Of a stretch of DNA of 57,910 bases, positions 27,380 through 35,634 are shown one piece after another (position 1 is the stretch's first letter; each line of letters begins with the position of its first letter). The DNA is from an uncultured Pelagibacteraceae bacterium (GTDB taxonomy: Bacteria; Pseudomonadota; Alphaproteobacteria; Pelagibacterales; Pelagibacteraceae), in contig CABZCA010000008.1 of the NCBI GenBank assembly GCA_902524115.1, forward strand, positions 1-57,910. Direction: 5' to 3'. The notes beneath the pieces were generated by a model. That model did not search any database, had not been told where the DNA came from, and worked only from the letters and a program-made list of their open reading frames with translations. The position numbers were made by a program, and so were the translations under genes.

Positions 27380-27970
27380 ATGAAACGTAAAGCCAAAATA
27401 AGTAGAAAAACTAAAGAGACTAACATCAGTGTTGATTTAAACATTGATGGTAAGGGTAAGTACAAAGTTGACACAGGTATAGGATTTTTAGATCACATGC
27501 TTGAGCAGTTATCTAAACACTCTTCGATGGATATGAATATTAAGGCCAAAGGTGATACACACATTGATCTTCACCATACAACTGAAGATACGGGAATTGC
27601 AATTGGTGAATGTTTAAAAAAAGCATCAAAAAAATTTGTTGGTATAAAAAGATATGCGCATGCAATGATACCAATGGATGAAACATTAACTAGAGTTGCA
27701 ATTGATGTTTCAAACAGACCTTATTTAATTTGGAAAGTAAAACTGAAAGTAGAAAAATTAGGTGAGATGGACACGGAACTATTCAAAGAATGGTTTCAAG
27801 CTTTTTCACAGGCTGCAGGAATTACTTTACATGTTGAAAATATTTATGGAGATAACAGTCACCACATAATCGAATCTTGCTTTAAAGGATTAGCAAGATC
27901 TTTACGTGCTGCTTTAGAAATGGATCCAAGAAATAAAACCACAATACCTTCTACAAAAGGTTCTTTATAA
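27380..27970 (+). CDS. hisB: Imidazoleglycerol-phosphate dehydratase
   Basis: A 196-residue monofunctional IGPD (no phosphatase domain) of histidine synthesis. The paired metal-binding motifs [12 protein letters not shown] then [17 protein letters not shown], and the later [19 protein letters not shown], are clear. First gene of the plus-strand his block and 5 bp from hisH. Length is typical. Confidence 0.97.
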   Translation: MKRKAKISRKTKETNISVDLNIDGKGKYKVDTGIGFLDHMLEQLSKHSSMDMNIKAKGDTHIDLHHTTEDTGIAIGECLKKASKKFVGIKRYAHAMIPMDETLTRVAIDVSNRPYLIWKVKLKVEKLGEMDTELFKEWFQAFSQAAGITLHVENIYGDNSHHIIESCFKGLARSLRAALEMDPRNKTTIPSTKGSL

Positions 27971-27975
27971 ATTTA

Positions 27976-28602
27976 ATGAACGTCACAATTGTTGACTACA
28001 ATTCAGGCAACATAAGTTCTGTAATAAATTCGTTTAAAGAAGTCGCAAAAAATAAAGTAAATATTGAGGTAACATCAGATCTTACGACCATAAAAATTAG
28101 CGATAAAGTTGTATTACCAGGACAAGGTTCTTTTAAAAGCTGTATTGATGGACTTAAGAGTATCAGCGGTTTGATAGATACTCTTAACGAATTTGCATTA
28201 GAAGTTAAAAAACCACTTCTTGGAATTTGTGTAGGCCTTCAAATGTTTGCAGATGTTGGTTATGAGGAAACTGAAACAAAAGGCCTAGGATGGATCTCAG
28301 GCAAAGTTTCTAAGATTGATAACCAAGACGGTAAATTTAAGCTTCCACACATTGGTTGGAATGAAATTAATATAATGAAAGACAGTAAGATTTTTAAAGG
28401 TATAGAAAATAATTCCCACATGTACTTTGTACACAGTTATGAGTTTGTGCCTGAAAAAAAATCTGTAATTTCTGCAACAACTGATTATTCGAGTAATGTT
28501 GTATGTGCTGTTGAAAAAGAAAATATATTTGGCACCCAATTTCACCCTGAAAAAAGTGACAAAATTGGCCTTAAAATTATAGATAACTTTATGAATTTAT
28601 AA
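27976..28602 (+). CDS. hisH: Imidazole glycerol phosphate synthase, glutaminase subunit HisH
   Basis: A 208-residue class I glutamine amidotransferase. The nucleophile sits in LLGICVGLQMFAD (Cys near residue 82), with the catalytic His and Glu in FGTQFHPEKS near the C-terminus. It supplies ammonia to HisF. HisF lies downstream in the same block, but a methyltransferase gene and hisA separate the two subunit genes. Confidence 0.97.
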   Translation: MNVTIVDYNSGNISSVINSFKEVAKNKVNIEVTSDLTTIKISDKVVLPGQGSFKSCIDGLKSISGLIDTLNEFALEVKKPLLGICVGLQMFADVGYEETETKGLGWISGKVSKIDNQDGKFKLPHIGWNEINIMKDSKIFKGIENNSHMYFVHSYEFVPEKKSVISATTDYSSNVVCAVEKENIFGTQFHPEKSDKIGLKIIDNFMNL

Positions 28603-28604
28603 AT

Positions 28605-29459
28605 ATGAAAAATATAGATTTAAGTCATTTAGTTGGGAAAGATATTTCTATCGCTCTTAAGGAGGCCCAAGAACTTTCAGAAAAAAATTTAGAAGGTAAA
28701 ATTCATGCCCATAAAATTTACAACTTTTTGCTAGATCAAATACCAAATGAATATTCAGAGTCTAAGTTTCATGTTTTGAGAGGAATATTGAGAGAAAAAA
28801 TATGGAATAATGAAAGAATATTTTTTTGGAATGAAAAATTTTTTTCACAGGCTGGACAAGATAAAGTTATAAAAAACCATTTCTTTCCAAATAAAAAAAA
28901 TGGATTTTTTTTAGAGATTGGAGCATATGATGGTATTGAAGGGAGTAATTGTTTTCATTTTGAAAAATTTCTCAACTGGAATGGAATTGCATTTGAACCT
29001 TCAAAAGTTCAATACGAAAAACTTAAAAATAATAGAAATTGTAAAATTTTAAATAAAGCTATGAGCAATTCTATCGTAGAGGTTGACTTTGTTGAGGTTA
29101 TCGAAGGCCTTACTCAGATGAGTGGAATTAAAAACGAAAACTATACTGCTGAAAAAATTATAAAAAAAAACGGCCAAAGCAAAACAGAGATTTCTAAAAT
29201 CATTACAACAACCTTTGATCAAGAGGTATCAAGTGATCAAGAAATTGACTATTTATCTATAGATATAGAAGGTGGTGAGTTGAGTGTATTAGAGACAATT
29301 GATTTTGAAAAGTATACTATTAAGGTAGTTTCAGTTGAAAATAATCTTCCTGATAAATTTAATTTTAATTCTTTTTTTATAAGCAAAAACTTTTCTTTTT
29401 TTGATAGAGTTGGACAGGATGAAATTTTTTATAATAATAGTCACTTTAAACTAAATTGA
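28605..29459 (+). CDS. FkbM family methyltransferase inserted in the his operon
   Basis: A 284-residue protein with a C-terminal FkbM methyltransferase domain: FFLEIGAYDGIEGSNCFHFE is SAM motif I, GIAFEPSKVQYEKL the acidic ribose-binding strand, and DYLSIDIEGGELSVLETIDF the characteristic motif IV. The N-terminal 90 residues are helical and unrecognised. FkbM enzymes O-methylate sugars and other hydroxyls, often in envelope glycan synthesis. It starts 2 bp after hisH and ends in a TGATG overlap with hisA, so it is co-transcribed with histidine genes although no link to histidine is known. Its very AT-rich codon use suggests a later insertion. Confidence 0.85.
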   Translation: MKNIDLSHLVGKDISIALKEAQELSEKNLEGKIHAHKIYNFLLDQIPNEYSESKFHVLRGILREKIWNNERIFFWNEKFFSQAGQDKVIKNHFFPNKKNGFFLEIGAYDGIEGSNCFHFEKFLNWNGIAFEPSKVQYEKLKNNRNCKILNKAMSNSIVEVDFVEVIEGLTQMSGIKNENYTAEKIIKKNGQSKTEISKIITTTFDQEVSSDQEIDYLSIDIEGGELSVLETIDFEKYTIKVVSVENNLPDKFNFNSFFISKNFSFFDRVGQDEIFYNNSHFKLN

Positions 29460-30184
29460 TGAAAATATTTCCAGCTATAGATATTAAAGATAGAAAATGT
29501 GTTCGATTAATTAAAGGAGACTTTGATAATAAAACTGAATATGACATATCACCAGTTGATCAAGCTGGTAAATATAAAGACCATGGTTTTAAAAATTTAC
29601 ACATAGTTGATTTGGATGGAGCACTAACAGGGGAGACTGTAAATATTGATATTATTGAGGAAATTGTAGGCAAATTTAATCTTAAAATTGAAATAGGTGG
29701 TGGTGTAAGAAACTTTGACAGTATTCAAAAATATACTGACGCTGGAGTTGAGAAAGTTATTTTAGGTAGTGCTGCAATAAAAAATAAAAATTTTTTAAAA
29801 GAAGCATGTGATAAATTTCCAGATCAAATTGCTCTTGGATTAGATGCTAAAGATGGATATTTATCTGTCTCTGGTTGGAAAGAAAATTCTAATTTAAAAA
29901 CTTTAGAATTTTTAAAAGATGTAAATGATTATGGAGCTACGAGATTAATTTATACAGATATTAATAGAGATGGAATGAAGATGAGCCCAAATTTTGATGA
30001 AACTGAAAACGTTGCTAATAATTCAAATTGTCCTGTTATAATTTCAGGTGGTGTTTCTTCAATAGATGATATTAAGAAAGCTAAAGAATTAGGAAATAAA
30101 AATATTGAAGGAATTATTGTTGGTAAAGCTATATATGATGCAGATATTAAATTAGATGAACTTGCAAAAGAAATAGATGCTTAA
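29459..30184 (+). CDS. hisA: ProFAR isomerase HisA
   Basis: A 241-residue TIM-barrel isomerase. [21 protein letters not shown] is the N-terminal active-site strand with catalytic Asp, [12 protein letters not shown] and [12 protein letters not shown] the two phosphate loops, and TDINRDGM carries the second Asp. I chose the ATG at 29459, which overlaps the preceding TGA; an in-frame TTG lies one codon earlier. It overlaps hisF by 8 bp. Confidence 0.97.
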   Translation: MKIFPAIDIKDRKCVRLIKGDFDNKTEYDISPVDQAGKYKDHGFKNLHIVDLDGALTGETVNIDIIEEIVGKFNLKIEIGGGVRNFDSIQKYTDAGVEKVILGSAAIKNKNFLKEACDKFPDQIALGLDAKDGYLSVSGWKENSNLKTLEFLKDVNDYGATRLIYTDINRDGMKMSPNFDETENVANNSNCPVIISGGVSSIDDIKKAKELGNKNIEGIIVGKAIYDADIKLDELAKEIDA

Positions 30185-30932
30185 AAATAGAATTATACCT
30201 TGTTTAGATGTAAAAAACGGAAGAGTTGTAAAAGGTATAAACTTTGTTGATTTACAAGATGCAGGAGACCCAGTGGAGCAAGCTAAAATTTATAGTGATG
30301 GTGGTGCAGATGAAATTTGTTTTTTAGACATCACTGCTTCAAATGAAAATAGAGATACCATTTATGAGGTTGTGAAAGATACTTCTAAAAAATGTTTTGT
30401 ACCTTTGACAGTTGGTGGTGGAGTTAGAAGTGTTGATGATATTAGTAAACTTTTAAACTGTGGGGCTGATAAAGTTTCAATTAATACAGCTGCAGTACAA
30501 AATGCTGATGTTGTGGTTCGAAGTTCAAAAAAATTTGGATCTCAATGTATCGTCGTTGCAATTGATGCTAAAAAAAATGGAGATAGATGGGAAGTTTTTA
30601 CCCATGGAGGAAGAAATAACACTGGAATTGATGCTATAGAATTTGCAAAAAAAATGGAAGAGTGTGGAGCAGGTGAGTTGTTAGTGACTTCAATGGATAG
30701 AGACGGTACTCAGGTAGGCTATGATATCGATCTTATGTCTAAAATTTCTTCAATGGTAAACATACCTACAATAGCATCAGGAGGAGTAGGTGATCTTGAT
30801 CATTTAGTCGACGGCATCAAATTAGGCAATGCTAGTGCGGTTTTGGCAGCATCTATATTTCATTATGGTAAATATTCTGTCAAAGAAGCTAAAGAATATT
30901 TGGACTCAAAAGGAATACCTGTTAGGATTTGA
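30177..30932 (+). CDS. hisF: Imidazole glycerol phosphate synthase, cyclase subunit HisF
   Basis: A 251-residue barrel paralogous to HisA. The N-terminal [19 protein letters not shown] with catalytic Asp, [23 protein letters not shown] and the second Asp in [13 protein letters not shown] are diagnostic, and [13 protein letters not shown] is the second phosphate loop. It makes imidazole glycerol phosphate and AICAR; purH, which uses AICAR, is elsewhere in this window (42890). It overlaps hisA by 8 bp. Confidence 0.98.
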   Translation: MLKNRIIPCLDVKNGRVVKGINFVDLQDAGDPVEQAKIYSDGGADEICFLDITASNENRDTIYEVVKDTSKKCFVPLTVGGGVRSVDDISKLLNCGADKVSINTAAVQNADVVVRSSKKFGSQCIVVAIDAKKNGDRWEVFTHGGRNNTGIDAIEFAKKMEECGAGELLVTSMDRDGTQVGYDIDLMSKISSMVNIPTIASGGVGDLDHLVDGIKLGNASAVLAASIFHYGKYSVKEAKEYLDSKGIPVRI

Positions 30933-30933
30933 G

Positions 30934-31206
30934 ATGTTAAATACCCTTGAAAGCCTATTTAAACTTGCAAGAGAAAGAAAATCTTCACCAGTTGATGGTT
31001 CGTATACCAATAAACTTCTGAGTGATAAATCTTTGAGTAAAGCAAAAGTTTTAGAAGAAATAAATGAATTGATAGAGGCAGTGGAAGAAGATACAAATAA
31101 AATTCATGAAGCTGCAGATGTGTTTTATCATCTAGTCATGTACCTTGAGGCCAATAATATTAAAATTGAAGATGTGATGAGAGAATTAGTTAAAAGAAAA
31201 AAATGA
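30934..31206 (+). CDS. hisE: Phosphoribosyl-ATP pyrophosphatase
   Basis: A 90-residue HisE, an all-alpha MazG-like pyrophosphohydrolase acting second in histidine synthesis. KLLSDKSLSKAKVLEEINELIEA with the metal-binding Glu pair and HEAADVFYHLVMYLE are clear. The open frame extends upstream into hisF, but the ATG at 30934, one base after the hisF stop, gives the family N-terminus (LESLFKLARER). The stop overlaps the ATG of the lyase gene by 3 bp. Confidence 0.95.
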   Translation: MLNTLESLFKLARERKSSPVDGSYTNKLLSDKSLSKAKVLEEINELIEAVEEDTNKIHEAADVFYHLVMYLEANNIKIEDVMRELVKRKK

Positions 31207-32141
31207 GCCATAAATTTTATAAACCTGCAAGATCAAGATTACAAAGAAGTGAATTAGCTGTACCAGGATCATCTCCTAAAATGTTTGAGAAAGCTCTTAA
31301 TTCAGCAGCAGATTATGTTTTTTTAGATCTTGAGGATGCTGTTTCACCAAATGATAAAATTACTGCAAGAGCAAATGTTATTAAATCTTTGAATGAAATG
31401 GACTGGAGAGGAAGTGGTAAATCTATTTCTGTACGAATAAATAGTTTAGATACTCATTATATGTATTCAGATTTAATCGAGATCGTCGAACAAGCTGGAG
31501 AAAATGTAGATACAATTTTAGTTCCAAAAGCAGGAACAGCAAGTGATGTTTATATGGTTGATTGTTTATTAACCCAAATTGAAACGAGTAAAAAATTAAA
31601 AAATAAGATTGGAATTGAGTGTTTAATTGAAACTGCATTAGGAATGTCTAATATTAAAGAAATTGCAACTTCGAGCGAAAGATTAGAGGCGTTACATTTT
31701 GGTGTTGCAGACTATGCTGCTAGTTTAAGAGCGAGAACAACTGTTATAGGTGGTCTTAATGAAAATTATCCAGGAGACCAGTGGCATCACGGTTTGTCAG
31801 AGTTAGTTATGACTTGTCGAGCATATGGAATTAGAGCAATTGATGGACCATTTGGAGATTTTAATGATCCAGATGCTTATACAGCAGCTGCTAAAAGAGG
31901 TGCTGCAATCGGCATTGAGGGTAAATGGGCAATACATCCTTCACAAATCGAATTAGCAAATAAAGTGTTCTCTCCTCCTGAAGCTGAGGTTACTAAGGCT
32001 AAAAGGATCTTAGAAGAGTTAGAAAAGGCTGCCAAAGAAGGCAAAGGAGCTGCTCAGCTTGATGGCAGGATGATAGATGCTGCATCAGCTAGAATGGCTG
32101 AAAATATTGTAAATATTGATAAGTTAATCCATAATAAATAA
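31203..32141 (+). CDS. mcl: Malyl-CoA lyase (CitE/Mcl1 family)
   Basis: A 312-residue HpcH/HpaI-CitE superfamily lyase. SELAVPGSSPKMFEKAL, YVFLDLEDAVSPNDK with metal-binding acids, LIETALGMSNI with the metal Glu, and FGVADYAASLRARTTVIGG place it closer to L-malyl-CoA/beta-methylmalyl-CoA lyases than to citrate lyase CitE. It cleaves malyl-CoA into acetyl-CoA and glyoxylate, or the reverse. The next two genes encode malate-CoA ligase, so the substrate is made next door. It overlaps hisE by 4 bp. Confidence 0.88.
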   Translation: MSHKFYKPARSRLQRSELAVPGSSPKMFEKALNSAADYVFLDLEDAVSPNDKITARANVIKSLNEMDWRGSGKSISVRINSLDTHYMYSDLIEIVEQAGENVDTILVPKAGTASDVYMVDCLLTQIETSKKLKNKIGIECLIETALGMSNIKEIATSSERLEALHFGVADYAASLRARTTVIGGLNENYPGDQWHHGLSELVMTCRAYGIRAIDGPFGDFNDPDAYTAAAKRGAAIGIEGKWAIHPSQIELANKVFSPPEAEVTKAKRILEELEKAAKEGKGAAQLDGRMIDAASARMAENIVNIDKLIHNK

Positions 32142-32149
32142 ATAAAATT

Positions 32150-33313
32150 ATGGACATTCACGAATATCAAGCAAAGAAAATACTTTCAAACTTTGGAGTA
32201 ACAATTCCAAGAGGTGGAATTGTTTATAGCCCAGAGAATGCTGAGAATAAAGCAAGAGAAATTGGTGGATCAAGATGGGTAGTAAAGGCGCAAATTCATT
32301 CTGGTGCCAGAGGAAAAGCAGGAGGGATAATTGTTTGTAATACTCCATTAGAAGTTGCTCAAGCAACTGACAAATTATTAGGAAAAAAACTAGTCACAAA
32401 TCAAACAGGTCCTGAAGGAAAAATTGTAAACAGAATTTATATTGAAGAAGCTACAGATATTGATAAGGAATTATATTTAGGATTGGTTTTTGATAGAAGT
32501 TCAGAAAGTATAATGGTTGTTGCATCGACAGAAGGTGGAATGAGTGTTGAAGAAATTTCAAAGGAAAAACCAGATACAATTATTAGATCTAAAATTGAAG
32601 TTGCAGTTGGAATGCAAAATTTTCAAGCTAGAGAATTAGCATTTGGTCTTGGTATAGAGCCAGACTTAATTAGAAGAGCTTCAGATACTATTATTGGATG
32701 TTATAAAGCTTTTAGTGAATTAGATGCAACAATGGTTGAAGTTAATCCACTAGTGATTTCTAAGCAAAAACAAATTTTAGCATTAGATTGTAAAATGAGT
32801 TTTGATAACAACGCAATGTTTAGAAGAAGCCAAGTTTCAGAACTTAGAGATAAAACACAAGAAGATTCGAAAGAAATTTTTGCATCGGACAGAGGTTTAA
32901 ACTATGTCAGTTTAGAAGGAAATATAGGTAACATTATTAACGGGGCTGGTCTTGCAATGGCATCTATGGATATGATTAAACTCGCTGGAGGAGCTCCTGC
33001 AAACTTTTTAGATGTGGGTGGTGGTGCAACGCCAGAAAAAATAGTTAAGGCTTTTAAATTAGTTACAATGGATGAGAAAGTTAAAGTAATTCTTGTAAAT
33101 ATTTTTGCTGGTATCAATAGATGTGACTGGGTTGCAGAAGGAATTGTAGATGCATTAAAAAAAATTGAAATTAAAGTCCCGTTAGTTATTCGTTTAGCAG
33201 GTACTAATGTCGAAAAAGGGAATAAAATCTTAAAAGAGAGTAAAATAAATTATATAGAGGCAAATACTTTAGAGGATGCAGCGAATAAAGCAGTTGCAGC
33301 ATTAAATAAATAA
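32150..33313 (+). CDS. mtkA: Malate--CoA ligase subunit beta (MtkA, SucC-like)
   Basis: A 387-residue ATP-grasp protein of the succinyl-CoA synthetase beta family: MDIHEYQAKKILSNFGV, VKAQIHSGARGKAGGI, VEVNPLVI, FLDVGGGATPEKI and VNIFAGINRCDWVAEGIV. Several stretches (QTGPEGK, GINRCDWVAEG, ALDCKMSFDDN-like) and the pairing with mcl fit malate thiokinase as in the methylotroph serine cycle better than SucC of the TCA cycle. Succinyl-CoA synthetase remains possible. It forms the CoA ligase with the next gene, 3 bp downstream. Confidence 0.82.
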   Translation: MDIHEYQAKKILSNFGVTIPRGGIVYSPENAENKAREIGGSRWVVKAQIHSGARGKAGGIIVCNTPLEVAQATDKLLGKKLVTNQTGPEGKIVNRIYIEEATDIDKELYLGLVFDRSSESIMVVASTEGGMSVEEISKEKPDTIIRSKIEVAVGMQNFQARELAFGLGIEPDLIRRASDTIIGCYKAFSELDATMVEVNPLVISKQKQILALDCKMSFDNNAMFRRSQVSELRDKTQEDSKEIFASDRGLNYVSLEGNIGNIINGAGLAMASMDMIKLAGGAPANFLDVGGGATPEKIVKAFKLVTMDEKVKVILVNIFAGINRCDWVAEGIVDALKKIEIKVPLVIRLAGTNVEKGNKILKESKINYIEANTLEDAANKAVAALNK

Positions 33314-33316
33314 ATC

Positions 33317-34204
33317 ATGACTGTACTTGTAGATAAAAATAGTAGGATAATTATTCAAGGTTTTACAGGTAAAATGGGCTCTTTTCATGCAGATGAGATG
33401 ATAAAATATGGCTCTAATGTAGTTGGTGGAGTAACTCCAGGAAAAGGAGGCTCAAAACATTTAAATTTACCAGTTTTTAATACAGTGAAAGATGCTGTTA
33501 ATGAAACAGCAGCTGATGCTTCGATTTTATTTGTGCCTCCAGCTTTTGCAGCAGACTCCGCAATGGAAGCGGCTGATGCTGGAATTAAAATATGTGTGGC
33601 AATTGTTGATGGGATACCTTCTCACGATATGATCAGAATAAAAAGGTATATGAGAAGATATACCAAAAGTTCTAAAATGACTTTGGTAGGACCAAACTGT
33701 GCTGGAATTATTAGCCCTGGAAAATCAATGTTAGGAATTATGCCAGGTCATATTTATAAAGAAGGAAGAGTTGGAATTATTAGCAGATCAGGAACATTAG
33801 GTTATGAAGCAGCTCAACAACTTAAAAATTTGAATATAGGTGTTTCAACAAGTGTAGGTATTGGGGGTGATCCAATAAACGGAAGTTCATTTAGAGATAT
33901 TATAGAAAAGTTTGAAACAGATGATGAAACAGATGCAATTTTAATGATTGGTGAAATTGGAGGACCACAAGAAGTGGCAGCTGGAGAATTTGCAAAAGAA
34001 AACATGAAGAAACCAGTTATTGCATATATTGCTGGGTTGACTGCTCCAAAAGGAAGAGTAATGGGTCATGCAGGTGCAATAGTTTCAGCTTATGGAGAGA
34101 GTGCAATTGAAAAAGTCGAGATTTTAAAAGAATGTGGAATTACAATTTCTAAAAATCCATCTGTTATGGGGGATACAGTTAAATCAGTTTTAGAGAAAAT
34201 GTAA
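33317..34204 (+). CDS. mtkB: Malate--CoA ligase subunit alpha (MtkB, SucD-like)
   Basis: A 295-residue alpha subunit. IIQGFTGKMGSFHADEMI is the CoA-binding Rossmann start, GPNCAGIISPGKSMLGIMPGH (two short motifs in a row) and ISRSGTLGYEAA are the usual loops, and RVMGHAGAIVSAYGES contains the His phosphorylated during catalysis. The tail EILKECGITISKNPSVMGDT resembles MtkB. Together with mtkA and mcl it would convert malate, CoA and ATP to acetyl-CoA and glyoxylate. Confidence 0.82.
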   Translation: MTVLVDKNSRIIIQGFTGKMGSFHADEMIKYGSNVVGGVTPGKGGSKHLNLPVFNTVKDAVNETAADASILFVPPAFAADSAMEAADAGIKICVAIVDGIPSHDMIRIKRYMRRYTKSSKMTLVGPNCAGIISPGKSMLGIMPGHIYKEGRVGIISRSGTLGYEAAQQLKNLNIGVSTSVGIGGDPINGSSFRDIIEKFETDDETDAILMIGEIGGPQEVAAGEFAKENMKKPVIAYIAGLTAPKGRVMGHAGAIVSAYGESAIEKVEILKECGITISKNPSVMGDTVKSVLEKM

Positions 34205-34206
34205 TA

Positions 34207-34572
34207 ATGAGTTACGATGATAATAATATATTTGCAAAAATATTAAGAAACGAGATACCTTGTAACAAAATTTATGAGGACGAATTTGTTTTATCCTTTC
34301 ATGATATAAACCCTCAAAAAAAAATTCATGTTTTGGTAATTCCAAAAGGAAAATATGTTGACTTAGATGATTTTAGTCAAAACGCATCTCCTGAAGAAAT
34401 GGTTGGATTATTAAAAGGTATAAATATTGTAGCAAAGAAATTAAATATATCTGTTGATACTGGCAAAGGATATAGAGCATTAGCAAATATAAGTGAAGAC
34501 GGAGGACAAGAAGTGCCACATCTACATTTCCATTTGTTTGGTGGAGAGAAAATCGGTAAAATGGTCTCGTGA
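34207..34572 (+). CDS. hinT: HIT family nucleotide-binding hydrolase (HinT type)
   Basis: A 121-residue histidine-triad protein with the motif HLHFHLFGG near residues 104-112, preceded by NIFAKILRNEIPCNKIYEDE, the HinT N-terminal signature. HinT proteins hydrolyse adenosine phosphoramidates and acyl-adenylates. It starts 2 bp after mtkB and its TGA overlaps the GTG of the next gene (GTGA), keeping the plus-strand block continuous. Confidence 0.93.
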   Translation: MSYDDNNIFAKILRNEIPCNKIYEDEFVLSFHDINPQKKIHVLVIPKGKYVDLDDFSQNASPEEMVGLLKGINIVAKKLNISVDTGKGYRALANISEDGGQEVPHLHFHLFGGEKIGKMVS

Positions 34573-35081
34573 AAATTAATGTAGACAGAAGTTTTTTAGA
34601 AATAAATTCAATAAGTGATCTAAATCGTTCAAAAAGTCCAGGTTCAAACTTTAAAATTATTGAAGTAGATCCACCAGATTTCCATCTAAACAAATTTTTC
34701 TATAAGCAAATTGGAAGAAAGCATAGATGGATAGATAGATTAACCTGGGGAGATAAAAAATGGATCGAGTATGTAGAAAATCCAAGAATAAAAACCTTTA
34801 TTTTAAAGGATAATAATAACCTTGCTGGATATTATGAAACTATCCGTGATTTCGAACTTAATCATTCTGAAATCGCATATTTTGGTATTTTAGAGGAATA
34901 TTTTGGAAAGAAATGTGGAGGCTATCTTCTTACACAGGCTATTCATAAATTATTTACTGAAGGAACATCAAGAGTTTGGCTGCATACTTGTTCACTGGAT
35001 CATGAAAATGCAATTAAAAATTATTTAGCCAGAGGAATGCAAGTATTTAAATCTGAAAAAATAAATGTTGAGGTTAATTAA
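34569..35081 (+). CDS. GNAT family N-acetyltransferase
   Basis: A 170-residue protein whose second half has the GNAT pattern: FILKDNNNLAGYYETI (strands 2-3), EIAYFGILEEYFGKKCGGYLL (strand 4 and acetyl-CoA pyrophosphate loop), then VWLHTCSLDHENAIKNYLARGMQVF, the usual C-terminal segment. Substrate unknown. Start is a GTG at 34569 overlapping the hinT stop. It ends the his-mtk block and overlaps convergent lolA by 8 bp. Confidence 0.82.
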   Translation: MKINVDRSFLEINSISDLNRSKSPGSNFKIIEVDPPDFHLNKFFYKQIGRKHRWIDRLTWGDKKWIEYVENPRIKTFILKDNNNLAGYYETIRDFELNHSEIAYFGILEEYFGKKCGGYLLTQAIHKLFTEGTSRVWLHTCSLDHENAIKNYLARGMQVFKSEKINVEVN

Positions 35082-35634
35082 TATACTTTTGTAAAGAAAA
35101 TATTTTTTCTTCAACTTTAATATTAATATTAATATCACTTAAAAAAGTTTGTATTAGATTTTGGTAGATATCTTTAGTTTCCCAACCCATTAAATCTAAA
35201 CTTTCTTTATCAAAAAAAACCTTAATCGAATTATTTTCGTATTCAAAATTAAAGACATAATAAAAAGGATAATCCTTATCATCTTCTGCCTCAGTCATTT
35301 TTGAAATTAAAAATTTTTTATCTAGAATTAAATTTAAAGGTGTTTTATCTAGTGGATATCTATAGTAATTTGTGATTTTATCTGAATTGATAACCAGGGA
35401 TTTACCATTTGAAACGAGTATTTTGTTGTAAATATCATAATATTCACAAAAAATTTTCTTAGGATATAAAATAATACATTCTCCTTTCTCTATATTATTA
35501 TTATCTATCTTCTGAATAAATTTGAATTGTAAAGTATTTATATTTTCTAAGTGATTTATGATTTTTTGATTTGAAGAACTGTGAGCATTTAAATTAAAAA
35601 AAAAAATCAAAAAAAAAACTAAGTATTTTTTCAT
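35074..35634 (-). CDS. lolA: Outer-membrane lipoprotein carrier protein LolA
   Basis: A 186-residue periplasmic protein with signal peptide (KKYLVFFLIFFFNLNAHS) and a LolA-type open beta barrel: LENINTLQFKFIQKI, GECIILYPKKIFCEY, LVINSDKITNYYRYPLDKTPLNLIL. LolA carries lipoproteins from LolCDE to the outer membrane; LptE and the DUF3576 lipoprotein in this window are likely cargo. The order ftsK-lolA is typical of alphaproteobacteria, and the two overlap by 4 bp. Confidence 0.88.
   Translation of the reverse strand: MKKYLVFFLIFFFNLNAHSSSNQKIINHLENINTLQFKFIQKIDNNNIEKGECIILYPKKIFCEYYDIYNKILVSNGKSLVINSDKITNYYRYPLDKTPLNLILDKKFLISKMTEAEDDKDYPFYYVFNFEYENNSIKVFFDKESLDLMGWETKDIYQNLIQTFLSDININIKVEEKIFSLQKYIN

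Noticed and set aside
29456..29458. TTG as start of hisA
   Set aside because: The ATG at 29459 gives the usual N-terminus and the common TGATG overlap; the TTG adds only one extra Met.
30829..30933. Upstream extension of hisE into hisF
   Set aside because: The extra 35 residues are hisF in another frame and do not resemble HisE; the ATG at 30934 fits.
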